A DNA stretch of 64,000 nt, taken from NCBI RefSeq assembly GCF_000282195.1, contig NZ_AKJT01000001.1:95229-159228 (forward strand), read 5' to 3'. The position numbers were made by a program, and so were the translations under genes. Every line of letters starts with the position of its first letter. The stretch's first letter is position 1. The DNA comes from Pseudomonas sp. GM18 (GTDB taxonomy: Bacteria; Pseudomonadota; Gammaproteobacteria; Pseudomonadales; Pseudomonadaceae). The notes under the pieces were generated by a model. The model searched no databases, was not told where the DNA came from, and saw only the letters and a list, made by a program, of their open reading frames with translations. Of this stretch, positions 9,001 through 16,921 are shown one piece after another.

Positions 9001-11055
9001 GTCGATCAACGCCAGCACGTTGCGATGGGCGATGGCCACGCCTTTGGGCTTGCCGGTGGAGCCCGAGGTGTAGATCACGTAGGCGAGGTTATCCGGCGTG
9101 ACGCGAGTGACTGGGGCGCTGCGCGGGTAAGCGGCCAGCCACGACTCGGCGGCGTCCATCAACAGCACTTCAGTGCCCACCGTCACGTTCAATGTTGCCG
9201 CAACGGCCTGCTCGGTCAGCAGCACCAAAGCACGGCTGTCTTCGAGCATATAGGCCACGCGGTCGGCCGGGTAATCCGGGTCCAGCGGCACATAGGCGCC
9301 GCCGGCCTTGAGCACCGCGAGCAACGCCACCAACAGACTGTCGGAACGCTGCATCGCCACGCCGACCCGCACTTCCGGGCCCACGCCCAACTCGATCAGC
9401 TTGTGGGCGAGTTGGTTGGCGCGGCTGTCGAGTTCGGCGTAAGTCAGTTGTCTGGCCGCAAAGGTCACCGCCAGCGCGTCCGGCATGGTCGCGACCTGTC
9501 TGGCGATCAGCTCATGGATGCACAGATCATCGGCGAAACCTTCATCAGCGCGGTTCCAGTCATGGACGATGCGCTGGTATTCCTCGGTTTCAAGCAACGG
9601 CAAATCGCTGATGCGCTGCTGGCTGTCGCCGACCATACCGTGCAGCAAATGGGTCCAGTGCCGTGCCATGCGGGCGATGGTCGATGCATCGAACAGGTCA
9701 TTGGCGTAGGTCAGCGCGGCGTGCAGTGTGCCGGCCTTTTCATAGGTGTCCAGGGTCAGGTCGAATTGGGTGGTGCGCCCTTCCCATTCGATCACGCCCA
9801 GTTCCAGGCCCGAGGCGGTGGTCACCGTGGAAATGTCCGCCACCTGCGGCTGATGGTTGTACATCACCTGGAACAACGGCGTGTGGCTGAGGCTGCGCTC
9901 CAGCTTCAACGCTTCCACCAGCCGCTCGAACGGCAAGTCCTGATGGGCCTGGGCGCCGAGGGCGGTTTCCTTGATATCACTGAACAAATCCGCCACGCGG
10001 GTCTGGCCGTCGAGCCGGGTGCGCAGCACTTGGGTGTTGACGAAGAAACCGATCAGGCCTTCGATTTCGCCGCGATTGCGGTTGGCGATCGGCACGCCGA
10101 CGCGGATGTCGGTCTGCCCGGTGTAACGGTGCAGCAACGCGTTGAACGCGCCGAGCAACAGCATGAACAAGGTGATGTTGTGTTTCTGCGCGGTGGCTCG
10201 CAGTAGCTCGGCCAGTGGGCCGTCGATGCCGAACTCATAACGCGTGCCGCGATAGCTGGGCATCGCCGGGCGCGGATGATCGGTGGGCAGTTCCAGCACC
10301 GGATGCTCATCGCCCAATTGGGCTTGCCAGTACTCCAGTTGCCGCGCCTGCTCCCCGGCCTCCAGCCAGCGGCGTTGCCACAAGGCGTAGTCGCTGTATT
10401 GAATCGGCAACGGCGCGAGCTGCGGTTGCGCGCCGGCATCATGGGCGTCGTAGCAGCGGATGAACTCGTCGATCAACACGTTCATCGACCAGCCATCGGA
10501 AACGATGTGGTGCAGGGTCAGTAGCAGCACGTGCTCCTGCTCGGCGAGTTTGAGCAGCTTGACCCGCAGCAGCGGCCCGACGGCCAAATCGAACGGCAGC
10601 AACGATTGCTGTTGGGCGGCCTCGGCTACGGCCTGTTCGCGCTCAAGGGTTGGCAACGCGCTGAAGTCGACCTGTTCGACCACCAGCGGCGCACGGGTCG
10701 GCGCTTGTTGCAGGGTCTCGTCAGGCTGGCGCTGGAACACCGTGCGCAGGGTTTCATGACGCGCCACCAGGCTGGCGAACGCTTGCTCCAGGGCCGGCAG
10801 GTTCAGTTGCCCGGTCAGGCGCACCGCGCCCGGCAAGTTGTAGGCGCCGCTGTGCGGGTCCAGCTGCCAGAGAAACCACATGCGTTGCTGGGCGTAGGAC
10901 AGCGCTTGCCGGTCCTCGGCCTCGACCCCTTGTGGAATCGGAAAACGGGCGAAGTCCACGCCCTCCTTGTGCAAGGCCGCAAGGAACATCTGGCGCTTTT
11001 CCAGGGGCAACCCGATAAACCGGCGAGCAAGTTTCAAGGAGTCTTCAGCATTCAT
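1..11055 (-). CDS. Non-ribosomal peptide synthetase, pyoverdine type (3' end outside window)
   Basis: Giant multidomain synthetase. About 3,685 N-terminal residues are present and the frame stays open to the left edge. Domains in order: C (HHIVSDGWS near residue 185), A1 (TSGSTGKPKG near 668), T1 (FFELGGDS near 1050), E1 (HHLAVDGVSW near 1233), C2 (HHILMDGWS near 1697), A2 (near 2160), T2 (near 2550), E2 (HHLVVDGVSW near 2740), C3 (near 3205) and the start of A3. Modules 1 and 2 each end in an epimerisation domain, so both residues should be D-configured. The A1 specificity residues read by eye are D-L-W-N-N-A-L-T-Y, close to alanine codes. Those of A2 are D-G-E-A-C-G-G-V-T, a pattern I associate with lysine. 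There is no loading module, so it probably extends a peptide begun elsewhere, as side-chain pyoverdine synthetases do. ATG at 11055 is the first start; a PvdS-like box lies 55-79 bases upstream. Confidence 0.93.
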   Translation of the reverse strand, partial: MNAEDSLKLARRFIGLPLEKRQMFLAALHKEGVDFARFPIPQGVEAEDRQALSYAQQRMWFLWQLDPHSGAYNLPGAVRLTGQLNLPALEQAFASLVARHETLRTVFQRQPDETLQQAPTRAPLVVEQVDFSALPTLEREQAVAEAAQQQSLLPFDLAVGPLLRVKLLKLAEQEHVLLLTLHHIVSDGWSMNVLIDEFIRCYDAHDAGAQPQLAPLPIQYSDYALWQRRWLEAGEQARQLEYWQAQLGDEHPVLELPTDHPRPAMPSYRGTRYEFGIDGPLAELLRATAQKHNITLFMLLLGAFNALLHRYTGQTDIRVGVPIANRNRGEIEGLIGFFVNTQVLRTRLDGQTRVADLFSDIKETALGAQAHQDLPFERLVEALKLERSLSHTPLFQVMYNHQPQVADISTVTTASGLELGVIEWEGRTTQFDLTLDTYEKAGTLHAALTYANDLFDASTIARMARHWTHLLHGMVGDSQQRISDLPLLETEEYQRIVHDWNRADEGFADDLCIHELIARQVATMPDALAVTFAARQLTYAELDSRANQLAHKLIELGVGPEVRVGVAMQRSDSLLVALLAVLKAGGAYVPLDPDYPADRVAYMLEDSRALVLLTEQAVAATLNVTVGTEVLLMDAAESWLAAYPRSAPVTRVTPDNLAYVIYTSGSTGKPKGVAIAHRNVLALIDWSQTVYSRDDIQGVLASTSVCFDLSVWELFVTLANGGSVIIARNALELPQLPARDQVRLINTVPSAINALQRDGQIPPSVRIINLAGEPLKQSLVEALYQQPTIEHVYDLYGPSEDTTYSTWTRRQSGGSANIGRPLKHTASYLLDADLQPVPQGVSAELYLAGAGITRGYLARPGMTAEKYVPNPFASNGERLYRTGDLTRYQVDGALQYVGRIDHQVKVRGFRIELGEIEARLLQQDAVRELAVLAQDGASGQQLVAYIVPTDAAVLADNADAQANLRETLKAALRQHLPDYMAPAYLLFLEQLPLTPNGKLDRKALPAVDGTRQQREHVAPRTALEKSLAAIWQDILAIDNVGLEDNFFELGGDSIVSMQVVSRARQAGIVLSPKDLFQYQTIRSLAQVARSGEQNLIDQGPAVGAVALTPVQHWFFEQTIPERHHWNQSLLLVPREALDAEALDQALAQLLRHHDGLRLRYEKTDAGWQQAYGAVSGESVLWQRSAQSLEELNALCDEAQRSLDLSNGPLLRALSVQMADGTQRLLLVIHHLAVDGVSWRVLLEDLQQFYRQARDGSTLTTAAKTSSYQRWVARLQSHLPTFHNSVDYWQAQLRDAAHNDLPCDRPDGALQNRFEQKVELTFDAEQTRKLLQQAPAAYRTQVNDLLLTALARAVCRWTGQGSTLIQLEGHGREDLFDDIDLTRTVGWFTSLFPVNLSPAGDLGASIKTVKEQLRAVPDKGLGYGVLRYLADPQVGAALAALPQPRITFNYLGQFDRQFDEAALFVPSSEGSGVAQDPSAPLANWLTVEGQVYGGELSMSWGFSREMFDTATIQQLVDQYAVELNGLIEHCCTLEAPQATPSDFPLARITQAQLDVLPVAVGQLDDLYPLSPMQQGLLFHTLYEQAAGEYINQLRMDVQGIEPERFRAAWQATVDAQDILRTGFVWQGELEQPVQIVHKQVQLPFTVLDWRERDDQLQALNELADAERQQGFDLSQAPLLRLVLVHTAADSWQLIYTHHHILMDGWSNSQLLGEVLQRYSGRAPVSSGGRYRDYIGWLQCQDAQSSQDFWREPLASLQEPTRLARVVSGNENQSGHGDHFQTLDVSRTQGLEAFARQQKVTLNTLVQAAWLLLLQRYTGHETVAFGATVAGRPADLPGIEQAVGLFINTLPVIGAPRPDQSVGHWLQAVQAQNLSLREFEHTPLADIQRWAGQGGEALFDNILVFENYPIAQALQQGAEQGVVFGDVANLEQTHYPLSVAVTLGQTLALHYSFDRAHFATPAIERISAHLLQLLEQFAESAERNLGEIALASAAELAQQQANNQPQPYPVNVAVHQRIAELAAQRPERTAVIFAGQRFSYGDIDQRANQLAHALIARGVGPESRVGVALPRSEGVIVALLAVLKAGGAYVPLDTSYPRERLAYLIEDSGLALLLTDSSVSAQLPVDDSVPVLELDRLDLRSQALTAPKVQLDPQNLAYVIYTSGSTGNPKGVSVAHGPLAMHCQAIGQRYEMRDSDCEFHFMSFAFDGAHERWLTSLTHGASLLIRDDSLWTPEQTYNAMREHGVTVVAFPPVYLQQLAEHAEREGNPPKVRIYCFGGDAVPNASFERVKRALDPDYIINGYGPTETVVTPLIWKAGRDVPCGAAYAPIGSRIGDRSAYVLDADLNLLPQGMAGELYLGGTGLARGYLNRPGLTAERFVADPFSAVGGLLYRTGDLVRQRADGTFDYLDRIDNQVKIRGFRIELGEIEARLQALEGVREAVVVAQEGTAGSGKRLVAYVVADALNAEQADFADSLREQLKVALPAHMVPAYLLLLERLPLTPNGKLDRKNLPKPDVSQLQQAYVAPQSALEQQLATIWQDVLKLDQVGLSDNFFELGGDSIISIQVVSRARQAGIRFTPKDLFQHQTIQALATVARLGEPAQVIDQGPVTGELALLPVQQLFFEQTIPERQHWNQAVMLKPTQKLNANVLEQALGALVVHHDGLRLSFVEQAEVWQAQYRAPGSQTEALVWAVDVADATALEAVANEAQRSLNLQHGPLLRAVLANLDDGTQRLLLVIHHLVVDGVSWRILFDDLQTAYRQLLSGETLQLPAKTSAAKVWAEHLQTYARSAELRSELSWWQQQLHGADVALPADNPEGGQQNKHALTVRTQLNKELTRQLLQDAPAAYRTQVNDLLLTALARVMVRWTGTDSALIQLEGHGREELFDGVDLTRTVGWFTSLYPAKLTPVADLGGSLKQIKEQLRAIPNKGLGFGALAHLGDDVARQILSQLPVPCLTFNYLGQFDGSFTEADGALFVPCSDPAGDELDARAPLANQLALNGQVYGGELNLGWTFSRERFNEATIQALADDYALELQALIAHCCQAGQHGVTPSDFPLARLSQAQLDGLPLAPQSIEDLYPLSPMQQGMLFHAVYEETTGDYINQIRLDVDGLDPERFHQAWQAAVEAHDILRTRFVWQGELENPVQVVSKHAQMPYSLHDLRAHPQRDQALQSLADAERQALNLSAPTLLRLVIARIDDHRHHLIYTNHHILMDGWSNSQLLGEVLQRYSGQFNAAHSGRYRDYIAWLQRQDSAASEAFWTPTLHALDEPTRLAQTVAKPQASIDSQGYGDHFQVLDTDLTLRLGEFARAAKVTVNTLVQAAWLLLLQRYTGKTTVAFGATVAGRPADLSGVEQQIGLFINTLPVIASPRAEQSLTDWLQAVQGQNLALREFEHTALFDIQRWAGQGGEALFDNILVFENYPIAQALEQGAPQGLRFGPVASVEQTNYPLTLLVSLDTQLSMHFSYQRGSFASATVTRLAAHLQHLLSQMIDAGERRLGELVLLDETEQQQVLLDWNRSDEGFAQELCIHQLIDRQVAAQPDAPAVTFAARQLTYAELDSRANQLAHKLIELGVGPEVRVGVAMQRSDSLLVALLAVLKAGGAYVPLDPDYPADRVAYMLEDSRALVLLTEQAVAATLNVAAHTQVLLMERIEAQLADYPRSAPVTRVTPDNLAYVIYTSGSTGKPK

Positions 11056-11109
11056 TTCTTAGCATCCGGATCAGTAGGCAGGAAGCACAAAGGCACGTCG
11101 TCCCTATGA

Positions 11110-11134
11110 AACGAATGCAGACCGGAAAAATTAG
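11110..11134 (-). promoter_or_regulatory. PvdS-type iron-starvation box before the NRPS
   Basis: On the minus strand the sequence reads CTAAT, 16 bases, then CGT (or TAATT, 15 bases, CGT). The consensus for the extracytoplasmic sigma factor PvdS is TAAAT-N16-CGT. It sits 55-79 bases before the NRPS start. It is an imperfect match, strengthened by the two better boxes at 12210-12269. Confidence 0.5.
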
Positions 11135-11232
11135 CGTTTGAGAACAACTATCAGGAAGGGAGGTAATGCGAGGAAACGCAGGCAAGCCCCAATGCCAGTC
11201 AGTTAAGCAATTTCAGCCGCGACGCACTCTAG

Positions 11233-11378
11233 GTAGCAGCTGCCGAGCCCGCGAGGCTGCGTTCGGCTGCGAAGCAGTCGCCAAACCATTCGCCGCGGTG
11301 TTTGAACAGAATCCGTGTGTCCCGGATTTACGACTGCTGCGCAGCCGAACGCAGCCTCGCGGGCTCGGCAGCTGCTAC
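11233..11378. repeat. REPIN (inverted REP pair)
   Basis: Two inverted copies of a roughly 50-base palindromic unit (gtagcagctgccgag... and ...ctcggcagctgctac) flank about 45 unrelated bases. It lies between the NRPS and the thioesterase. The same unit recurs at 26243-26375 and 53041-53186, which marks it as a dispersed chromosomal family. Confidence 0.85.
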
Positions 11379-11440
11379 GGATAGCATTGCGGCTTAACTG
11401 ACTGGCATTAAGGCAAGCCCGCTCCCACAGGAAAAGCAGG

Positions 11441-12178
11441 TCAGGCAGTTGCAACCAAGGCATACCGCCGATGATGAACCTCCAGCTGATCCTTGATCAC
11501 CCGCAGCACCTTGGCTTCGTGCTCATGAATGAAGAAGTGCCCGCCGGCCAGCATGTCCACCGAAAAGCTGCCGTGGGTTTCCCTGCTCCAGCCGATCAAC
11601 TGTTCGGTAGTGGCCTTGTCGGCCTTGCCACCCAGCACATGCACCGGGCACTTGAGCAATGGCCGCTGCACCGGCTGAAAACGCCCGCACAGCAGAAAAT
11701 CCGCACGCAGAATCGGCAGCGTCAGGCTCATCAACTCTGCGTTGGCCAGCACCTCTTCGCTGGTGCCATTGAGCGTTCGCAGCTGCTCGATCAACTGCGC
11801 ATCGGTTTTCGGCTCGGCAAAGCCTCGGTCGTAGTCGGCCCGCATGGTCGGCGCCGCCGTGCCCGAGGCAAACAGCGCCACCGGCTCCGGGCAACCCAGC
11901 GCACGAAAGGCGTGGGCCAGTTCGCACGCGAGCAAAGCGCCAAGGCTATGGCCAAACAGGGCGTAAGGCGCCTTGAGCGTCGAACGCAATTCCTTGGCCA
12001 ATTGCATCGCCAGCGAGCGCATGTCGGTGTGCAGCGGTTCGCCGAACCGTGCGCCCCGTCCCGGCAGCTCCACCGGCTGCAACTGCAGCCACTGCGGCAA
12101 CTTGCGCCGCCAGCGGCTGTAGACCATGGCGCTGGCGCCAGAATACGGCAGACACAGCAGGGTCAACTCGGTCACCAC
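11441..12178 (-). CDS. Type II thioesterase (pyoverdine/NRPS editing)
   Basis: A 245-residue alpha/beta-hydrolase of the GrsT/PvdG type, which removes stalled or wrong acyl groups from carrier-protein domains. It begins with the family hallmark LLCLPYSGAS. The nucleophile lies in GHSLG (Ser78), and GGHFFIH near residue 220 carries the catalytic His. I chose the GTG at 12178 because GAGGT lies just upstream (GAGGTAAAC-GTG); an ATG 17 codons earlier has no good ribosome site. It stands upstream of the NRPS on the same strand, separated by a REPIN, and has its own PvdS-like box. The product is cytoplasmic. By position and family it resembles PvdG, but it is not next to pvdL here, so I do not assign the symbol. 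Confidence 0.88.
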   Translation of the reverse strand: MVTELTLLCLPYSGASAMVYSRWRRKLPQWLQLQPVELPGRGARFGEPLHTDMRSLAMQLAKELRSTLKAPYALFGHSLGALLACELAHAFRALGCPEPVALFASGTAAPTMRADYDRGFAEPKTDAQLIEQLRTLNGTSEEVLANAELMSLTLPILRADFLLCGRFQPVQRPLLKCPVHVLGGKADKATTEQLIGWSRETHGSFSVDMLAGGHFFIHEHEAKVLRVIKDQLEVHHRRYALVATA

Positions 12179-12209
12179 GTTTACCTCAAAAAGTCGTCTG
12201 TATGGGAAG

Positions 12210-12233
12210 ACGACCCGCAAGCCGCGCAAATTA
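12210..12233 (-). promoter_or_regulatory. PvdS-type iron-starvation box before the thioesterase
   Basis: On the minus strand TAATT, exactly 16 bases, then CGT: one mismatch from TAAAT-N16-CGT. It ends about 30 bases before the GTG of the thioesterase and faces away from the perfect box at 12246-12269. Confidence 0.6.
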
Positions 12234-12245
12234 GTCAGCGCCGGT

Positions 12246-12269
12246 TAAATTCTCGCTGCAGGTGCTCGT
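12246..12269 (+). promoter_or_regulatory. PvdS-type iron-starvation box before the SCP2-JmjC gene
   Basis: TAAAT at 12246-12250, exactly 16 bases, then CGT at 12267-12269: a perfect match to the PvdS promoter consensus. The start codon follows about 65 bases downstream, as expected for this promoter class. Confidence 0.75.
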
Positions 12270-12335
12270 TCCTGTTCAGACTAAAACCAGTCAAACCAAA
12301 ACCAGCTCAAACCAAAACCAACAAGAGGCATCGCC

Positions 12336-13469
12336 GTGGACCTGCAGACCATCCTGGGCAAGCTGTTCGCCAATGCCGGTGCCGTCGGCATCGAAGGGGT
12401 TTTTCAATTCGTGTTCGGCCCGCATCAGGCGTACTGGTCCGAGGTCAAGGCCAGCAGCCGCACCGAAGCCGGCCGTCATGCCAGCCCCGACGTGACCATC
12501 GAAGTCGCGGAAAAGGACTTTCTCGGGATCATGGGCGGCATGGCCAATGTCGAGGAGCTGTTCGCCAGCGGCCGCTTGAAAATCGGCGGCAACATGGGCC
12601 TGGCGACGATGCTGCCGCAGATCATCGATCACGCCCGCCATGGTGGCGGCGTGGTGGAAAAGGTCGACATGAACAAGCGCTACCCGACCCCGCCGCGTTT
12701 CAGCGAAAAGGTTTCCGCCAGCCTGCCGCCCCAACGCTCGGTGGAGCGCCGGCCACGCAGCGAGCTGTCGGTGCTGGAGTTCGAGACTCGCTACCTGCCC
12801 CACGGGATTCCGCTGGTGATCAGCGATGCCCTGCAAGACTGGCCCCTGTTCAAGCTCAGCCGCGAAGAATCACTGGTGCATTTCGCCGAACTGCAAGGCA
12901 TCACCCGCCACGGCGATTACGTGAAGAAAACCTTCTCCACGGAACGGGATTTCCGCTCCACTTCCATGGCCGAGTTCATCGCCTCGCTGGACACCCCGGC
13001 GATGAAAAGCGCCGATGGCGAACCTCCGGCGTACATGGGCAATAACATCCTGCCGGCGCAGTTGATGGAGCAGATCAAGTACCCGCCCTACTTCGATCAA
13101 GCGCTGTTCATCCCGCCCCGCATCTGGATCGGCCCCAAGGGCACACTGACACCGCTGCACCGCGACGACACCGACAACCTGTTCGCTCAGGTCTGGGGCC
13201 AGAAAACCTTCACCCTCGCCGCGCCCCATCACCGCGAAGCCCTCGGCACCTGGTCGACAGCCCCGCAGGGCGGGCTCGACGGTTGTGATTTCAACCCGGA
13301 TGCGCCGGATTACCAGCGCTTCCCCGGCGCGCAAGACGTGACGTTTCTGCGGGTGACCCTAGAGGCCGGCGACCTGCTGTTCCTGCCCGAAGGCTGGTTC
13401 CATCAGGTGGAGTCGGTTTCGACGTCGTTGTCGGTGAATTTCTGGGTGAATTCGGGAAGAGGCTGGTAA
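12336..13469 (+). CDS. SCP2 domain plus JmjC/cupin_8-type oxygenase-like protein
   Basis: A 377-residue protein with two parts. Residues about 1-110 look like an SCP2 sterol-carrier-type lipid-binding domain. Residues about 140-375 look like a JmjC/cupin-8 Fe(II)/2-oxoglutarate oxygenase. The metal triad is visible as His275-x-Asp277 (TPLHRDD) and His356 (GWFHQVES). It starts with GTG, preceded by AAGAGG at a good distance. It is divergent from the thioesterase and sits under a perfect PvdS box, so it should be made with the siderophore under iron limitation. Inference: it hydroxylates a residue or precursor of the peptide, or acts in an iron-starvation response; the lipid-binding half suggests an acylated or membrane-near substrate. 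The substrate cannot be read from the sequence. Confidence 0.8.
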   Translation: MDLQTILGKLFANAGAVGIEGVFQFVFGPHQAYWSEVKASSRTEAGRHASPDVTIEVAEKDFLGIMGGMANVEELFASGRLKIGGNMGLATMLPQIIDHARHGGGVVEKVDMNKRYPTPPRFSEKVSASLPPQRSVERRPRSELSVLEFETRYLPHGIPLVISDALQDWPLFKLSREESLVHFAELQGITRHGDYVKKTFSTERDFRSTSMAEFIASLDTPAMKSADGEPPAYMGNNILPAQLMEQIKYPPYFDQALFIPPRIWIGPKGTLTPLHRDDTDNLFAQVWGQKTFTLAAPHHREALGTWSTAPQGGLDGCDFNPDAPDYQRFPGAQDVTFLRVTLEAGDLLFLPEGWFHQVESVSTSLSVNFWVNSGRGW

Positions 13470-13489
13470 TCCCTTATGGGAACAGCGGG

Positions 13490-14662
13490 CTATTTCAAAT
13501 GACGGAAACTCTGCACCGCCGCCCCCAACACCACGGCACCCGCAGCAATCGACACCCAGAACCCGCTGCGCGCCCCGAACGCATCCACCAGCCAGCCGGA
13601 ACTGGCCGCGCCGAGGGCCACACCGATGCTCAAACCGGTGACCAGCCAGGTCAGGCCTTCAGTGAGTTTGGCCGGCGGCACGATGCGTTCCACCAGCGCC
13701 ATCGCCACAATCAGGGTTGGCGCAAAGAACAACCCGGCGACGAACACCGCCAGCGACAAGCCGAAAATATTCGCCGCCAACAGCAACGGCAACGTGGTCA
13801 CCGCCGTCGCCACCCCGCCATAGAGAAACAGTAACGGCAACGGCAGTTTCGAGCGCAACGCGCCGAACGCCAACCCGGCCAGGCAGGAACCGATGGCATA
13901 TACCGACAGCACAACGCTTGCCGCCGCCGGTTGCCCCTGCTGCGCGGCGAAAGCGACGCTGACCACATCCACCACGCCGACGATGGTGCCCATGGCGACC
14001 ATCAACAGCATCAACAACTGGATCTCGCTTGAACGGATGATCGAACCCTGATGGTGTTCTTCATGAGGATGCACCGGCGGCTCGGTGCTGCGCTGCAATA
14101 CAAACGCCGTGACCCCGATTGCCAGCATCAACAACGCCGCCAACGGCCCCGCCTCGGGGAACACCACCACGCACAACCCCACCGACAGCGGCGGCCCGAC
14201 AATAAAGCAGACCTCGTCCAGCACCGATTCCAGCGCATACGCGGTTTGCAACTCAGGACGACCGCGATACAACTCGGTCCAGCGCGCCCGCGCCATCGCC
14301 GACATGCTCGGCATGCAACCGGCCAGCGCGGCAAACGCAAACAACGTCCAGTGCGGCGCCTGCAAGCGGGTGCAGAGCAACAGCATCAACAGCGCCCCGC
14401 CGCCGACCAGCGCCGACACCGGCAAAATCCGGCCTTGCCCAAAACGGTCCACCAGCCGCGAAACCTGCGGCGCACAAAATGCCGTGGCCAGGGCAAAAGT
14501 CGCCGCGATGGAACCCGCCAGGCCGTAACCGCCCTGGAGCTGCGAGAGCATGGTGATCAGGCCTATGCCGGTCATGGAAATCGGCATGCGCGCGATCATC
14601 CCGGCCAGCACAAAGGCACGTGCGCCTGGGGCGTGGAATAGCTCGCGGTAGGGGTTTGCCAT
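13490..14662 (-). CDS. MFS transporter
   Basis: A 390-residue, very hydrophobic protein with about 12 predicted membrane segments in two halves separated by a charged, histidine-rich loop (PPVHPHEEHHQ, near residue 205). Loop 2-3 carries SRLVDRFGQGR, a form of the MFS signature D-R-x-G-R. It probably exports a small molecule across the inner membrane. I prefer the ATG at 14662 (MANPYREL) to one 10 codons upstream, which lies in non-hydrophobic sequence; the ribosome site is weak. It converges with the SCP2-JmjC gene with only 20 bases between, and I see no PvdS box in front of it. A link to the siderophore or to the terpenoid operon behind it is possible but unproven. Confidence 0.85.
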   Translation of the reverse strand: MANPYRELFHAPGARAFVLAGMIARMPISMTGIGLITMLSQLQGGYGLAGSIAATFALATAFCAPQVSRLVDRFGQGRILPVSALVGGGALLMLLLCTRLQAPHWTLFAFAALAGCMPSMSAMARARWTELYRGRPELQTAYALESVLDEVCFIVGPPLSVGLCVVVFPEAGPLAALLMLAIGVTAFVLQRSTEPPVHPHEEHHQGSIIRSSEIQLLMLLMVAMGTIVGVVDVVSVAFAAQQGQPAAASVVLSVYAIGSCLAGLAFGALRSKLPLPLLFLYGGVATAVTTLPLLLAANIFGLSLAVFVAGLFFAPTLIVAMALVERIVPPAKLTEGLTWLVTGLSIGVALGAASSGWLVDAFGARSGFWVSIAAGAVVLGAAVQSFRHLK

Positions 14663-14825
14663 AACATCATCACGTCTATTTTGGACGTGCACGGTGCCAT
14701 AAACCTTTGCGGATCAAAAGATCTGTCCGAGACGTCGCCAATAGATCCGGTAGAACCGAGAACATATAGGCGCTGTAACATTTCCGATTCACCCTGATAT
14801 TTCTGATAGGTTTTTTGAAAAAAAA

Positions 14826-14854
14826 TTGCAACACACAAAACCGCCAACTAGATT
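14826..14854 (+). promoter_or_regulatory. Possible sigma-70-type promoter for the terpenoid operon
   Basis: TTGCAA, 17 bases, TAGATT in an AT-rich stretch about 90 bases before idi. The match to TTGACA/TATAAT is moderate, and nothing better is seen in the 280-base gap. Confidence 0.25.
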
Positions 14855-14944
14855 CGAACCAAACATAAACACCGTCTGAATTTCTCTAGATTGTCTGGTC
14901 AGCCGTAACGCCCAGTAGCGAAGACACATTAGTGGAATCTTGCT

Positions 14945-16550
<1,606 letters not shown>

Positions 16551-16676
16551 CGAATGCTCCGCGTTGCAGGAGGGAAGACTAAAGCCCCCCCAAAATGTCT
16601 GCAGTCAGCGTCAATGGTCAACGACTTGCCAGTAGCTCGCCGCGTAAATCACGAGACCGTTATTACAGGAGTTCAA

Positions 16677-16901
16677 ATGTCTGACATCCCAGCACAAGAG
16701 CTGTCCGACTTCACGAAGATGGAAAGGGAGGACCTCCTCCATGAGTCCTCGCGGCCCGGGGTCATCTGCCCTGCCAGCGCCCATCTGAACTATCCGACGC
16801 AGTCCACCAACGTGCAGGGAGATTCCATCCACCCGATCGCGTCGACCGAATTCACGCATTCGCCTTCTGAGATCCGCCACTCGACGTTCGCCAACCCCTG
16901 A
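16677..16901 (+). CDS. 74-residue protein of unknown function inside the terpenoid operon
   Basis: A 74-residue reading frame with a strong ribosome site (AGGAG, 6 bases before ATG). It has an acidic, helix-prone N-terminus (SDFTKMEREDLLHE, 10-23) and a Ser/Thr/His/Pro-rich remainder with a single Cys (Cys31), ending FANP. There is no signal peptide or membrane segment. I recognise no family. It may be a genuine small accessory protein, a leader-like peptide, or the remains of a larger gene, since the next 100 bases are a decayed methyltransferase. The Shine-Dalgarno and the placement between two operon genes favour translation. Confidence 0.5.
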   Translation: MSDIPAQELSDFTKMEREDLLHESSRPGVICPASAHLNYPTQSTNVQGDSIHPIASTEFTHSPSEIRHSTFANP

Positions 16902-16921
16902 ATCCTTCATCGGAGAACTCG

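Noticed and set aside
97..10524. Very long plus-strand open frames, including one of 1,891 codons at 1585-7260
   Set aside because: They lie antisense to the NRPS, lack domain motifs, are rich in Gln/Arg/His as GC-rich antisense frames are, and have no ribosome sites. The minus frame has perfect C, A, T and E motifs.
12870..13334. 154-codon minus-strand frame inside the SCP2-JmjC gene
   Set aside because: Antisense shadow; the plus frame has the HxD...H metal site and a promoter.
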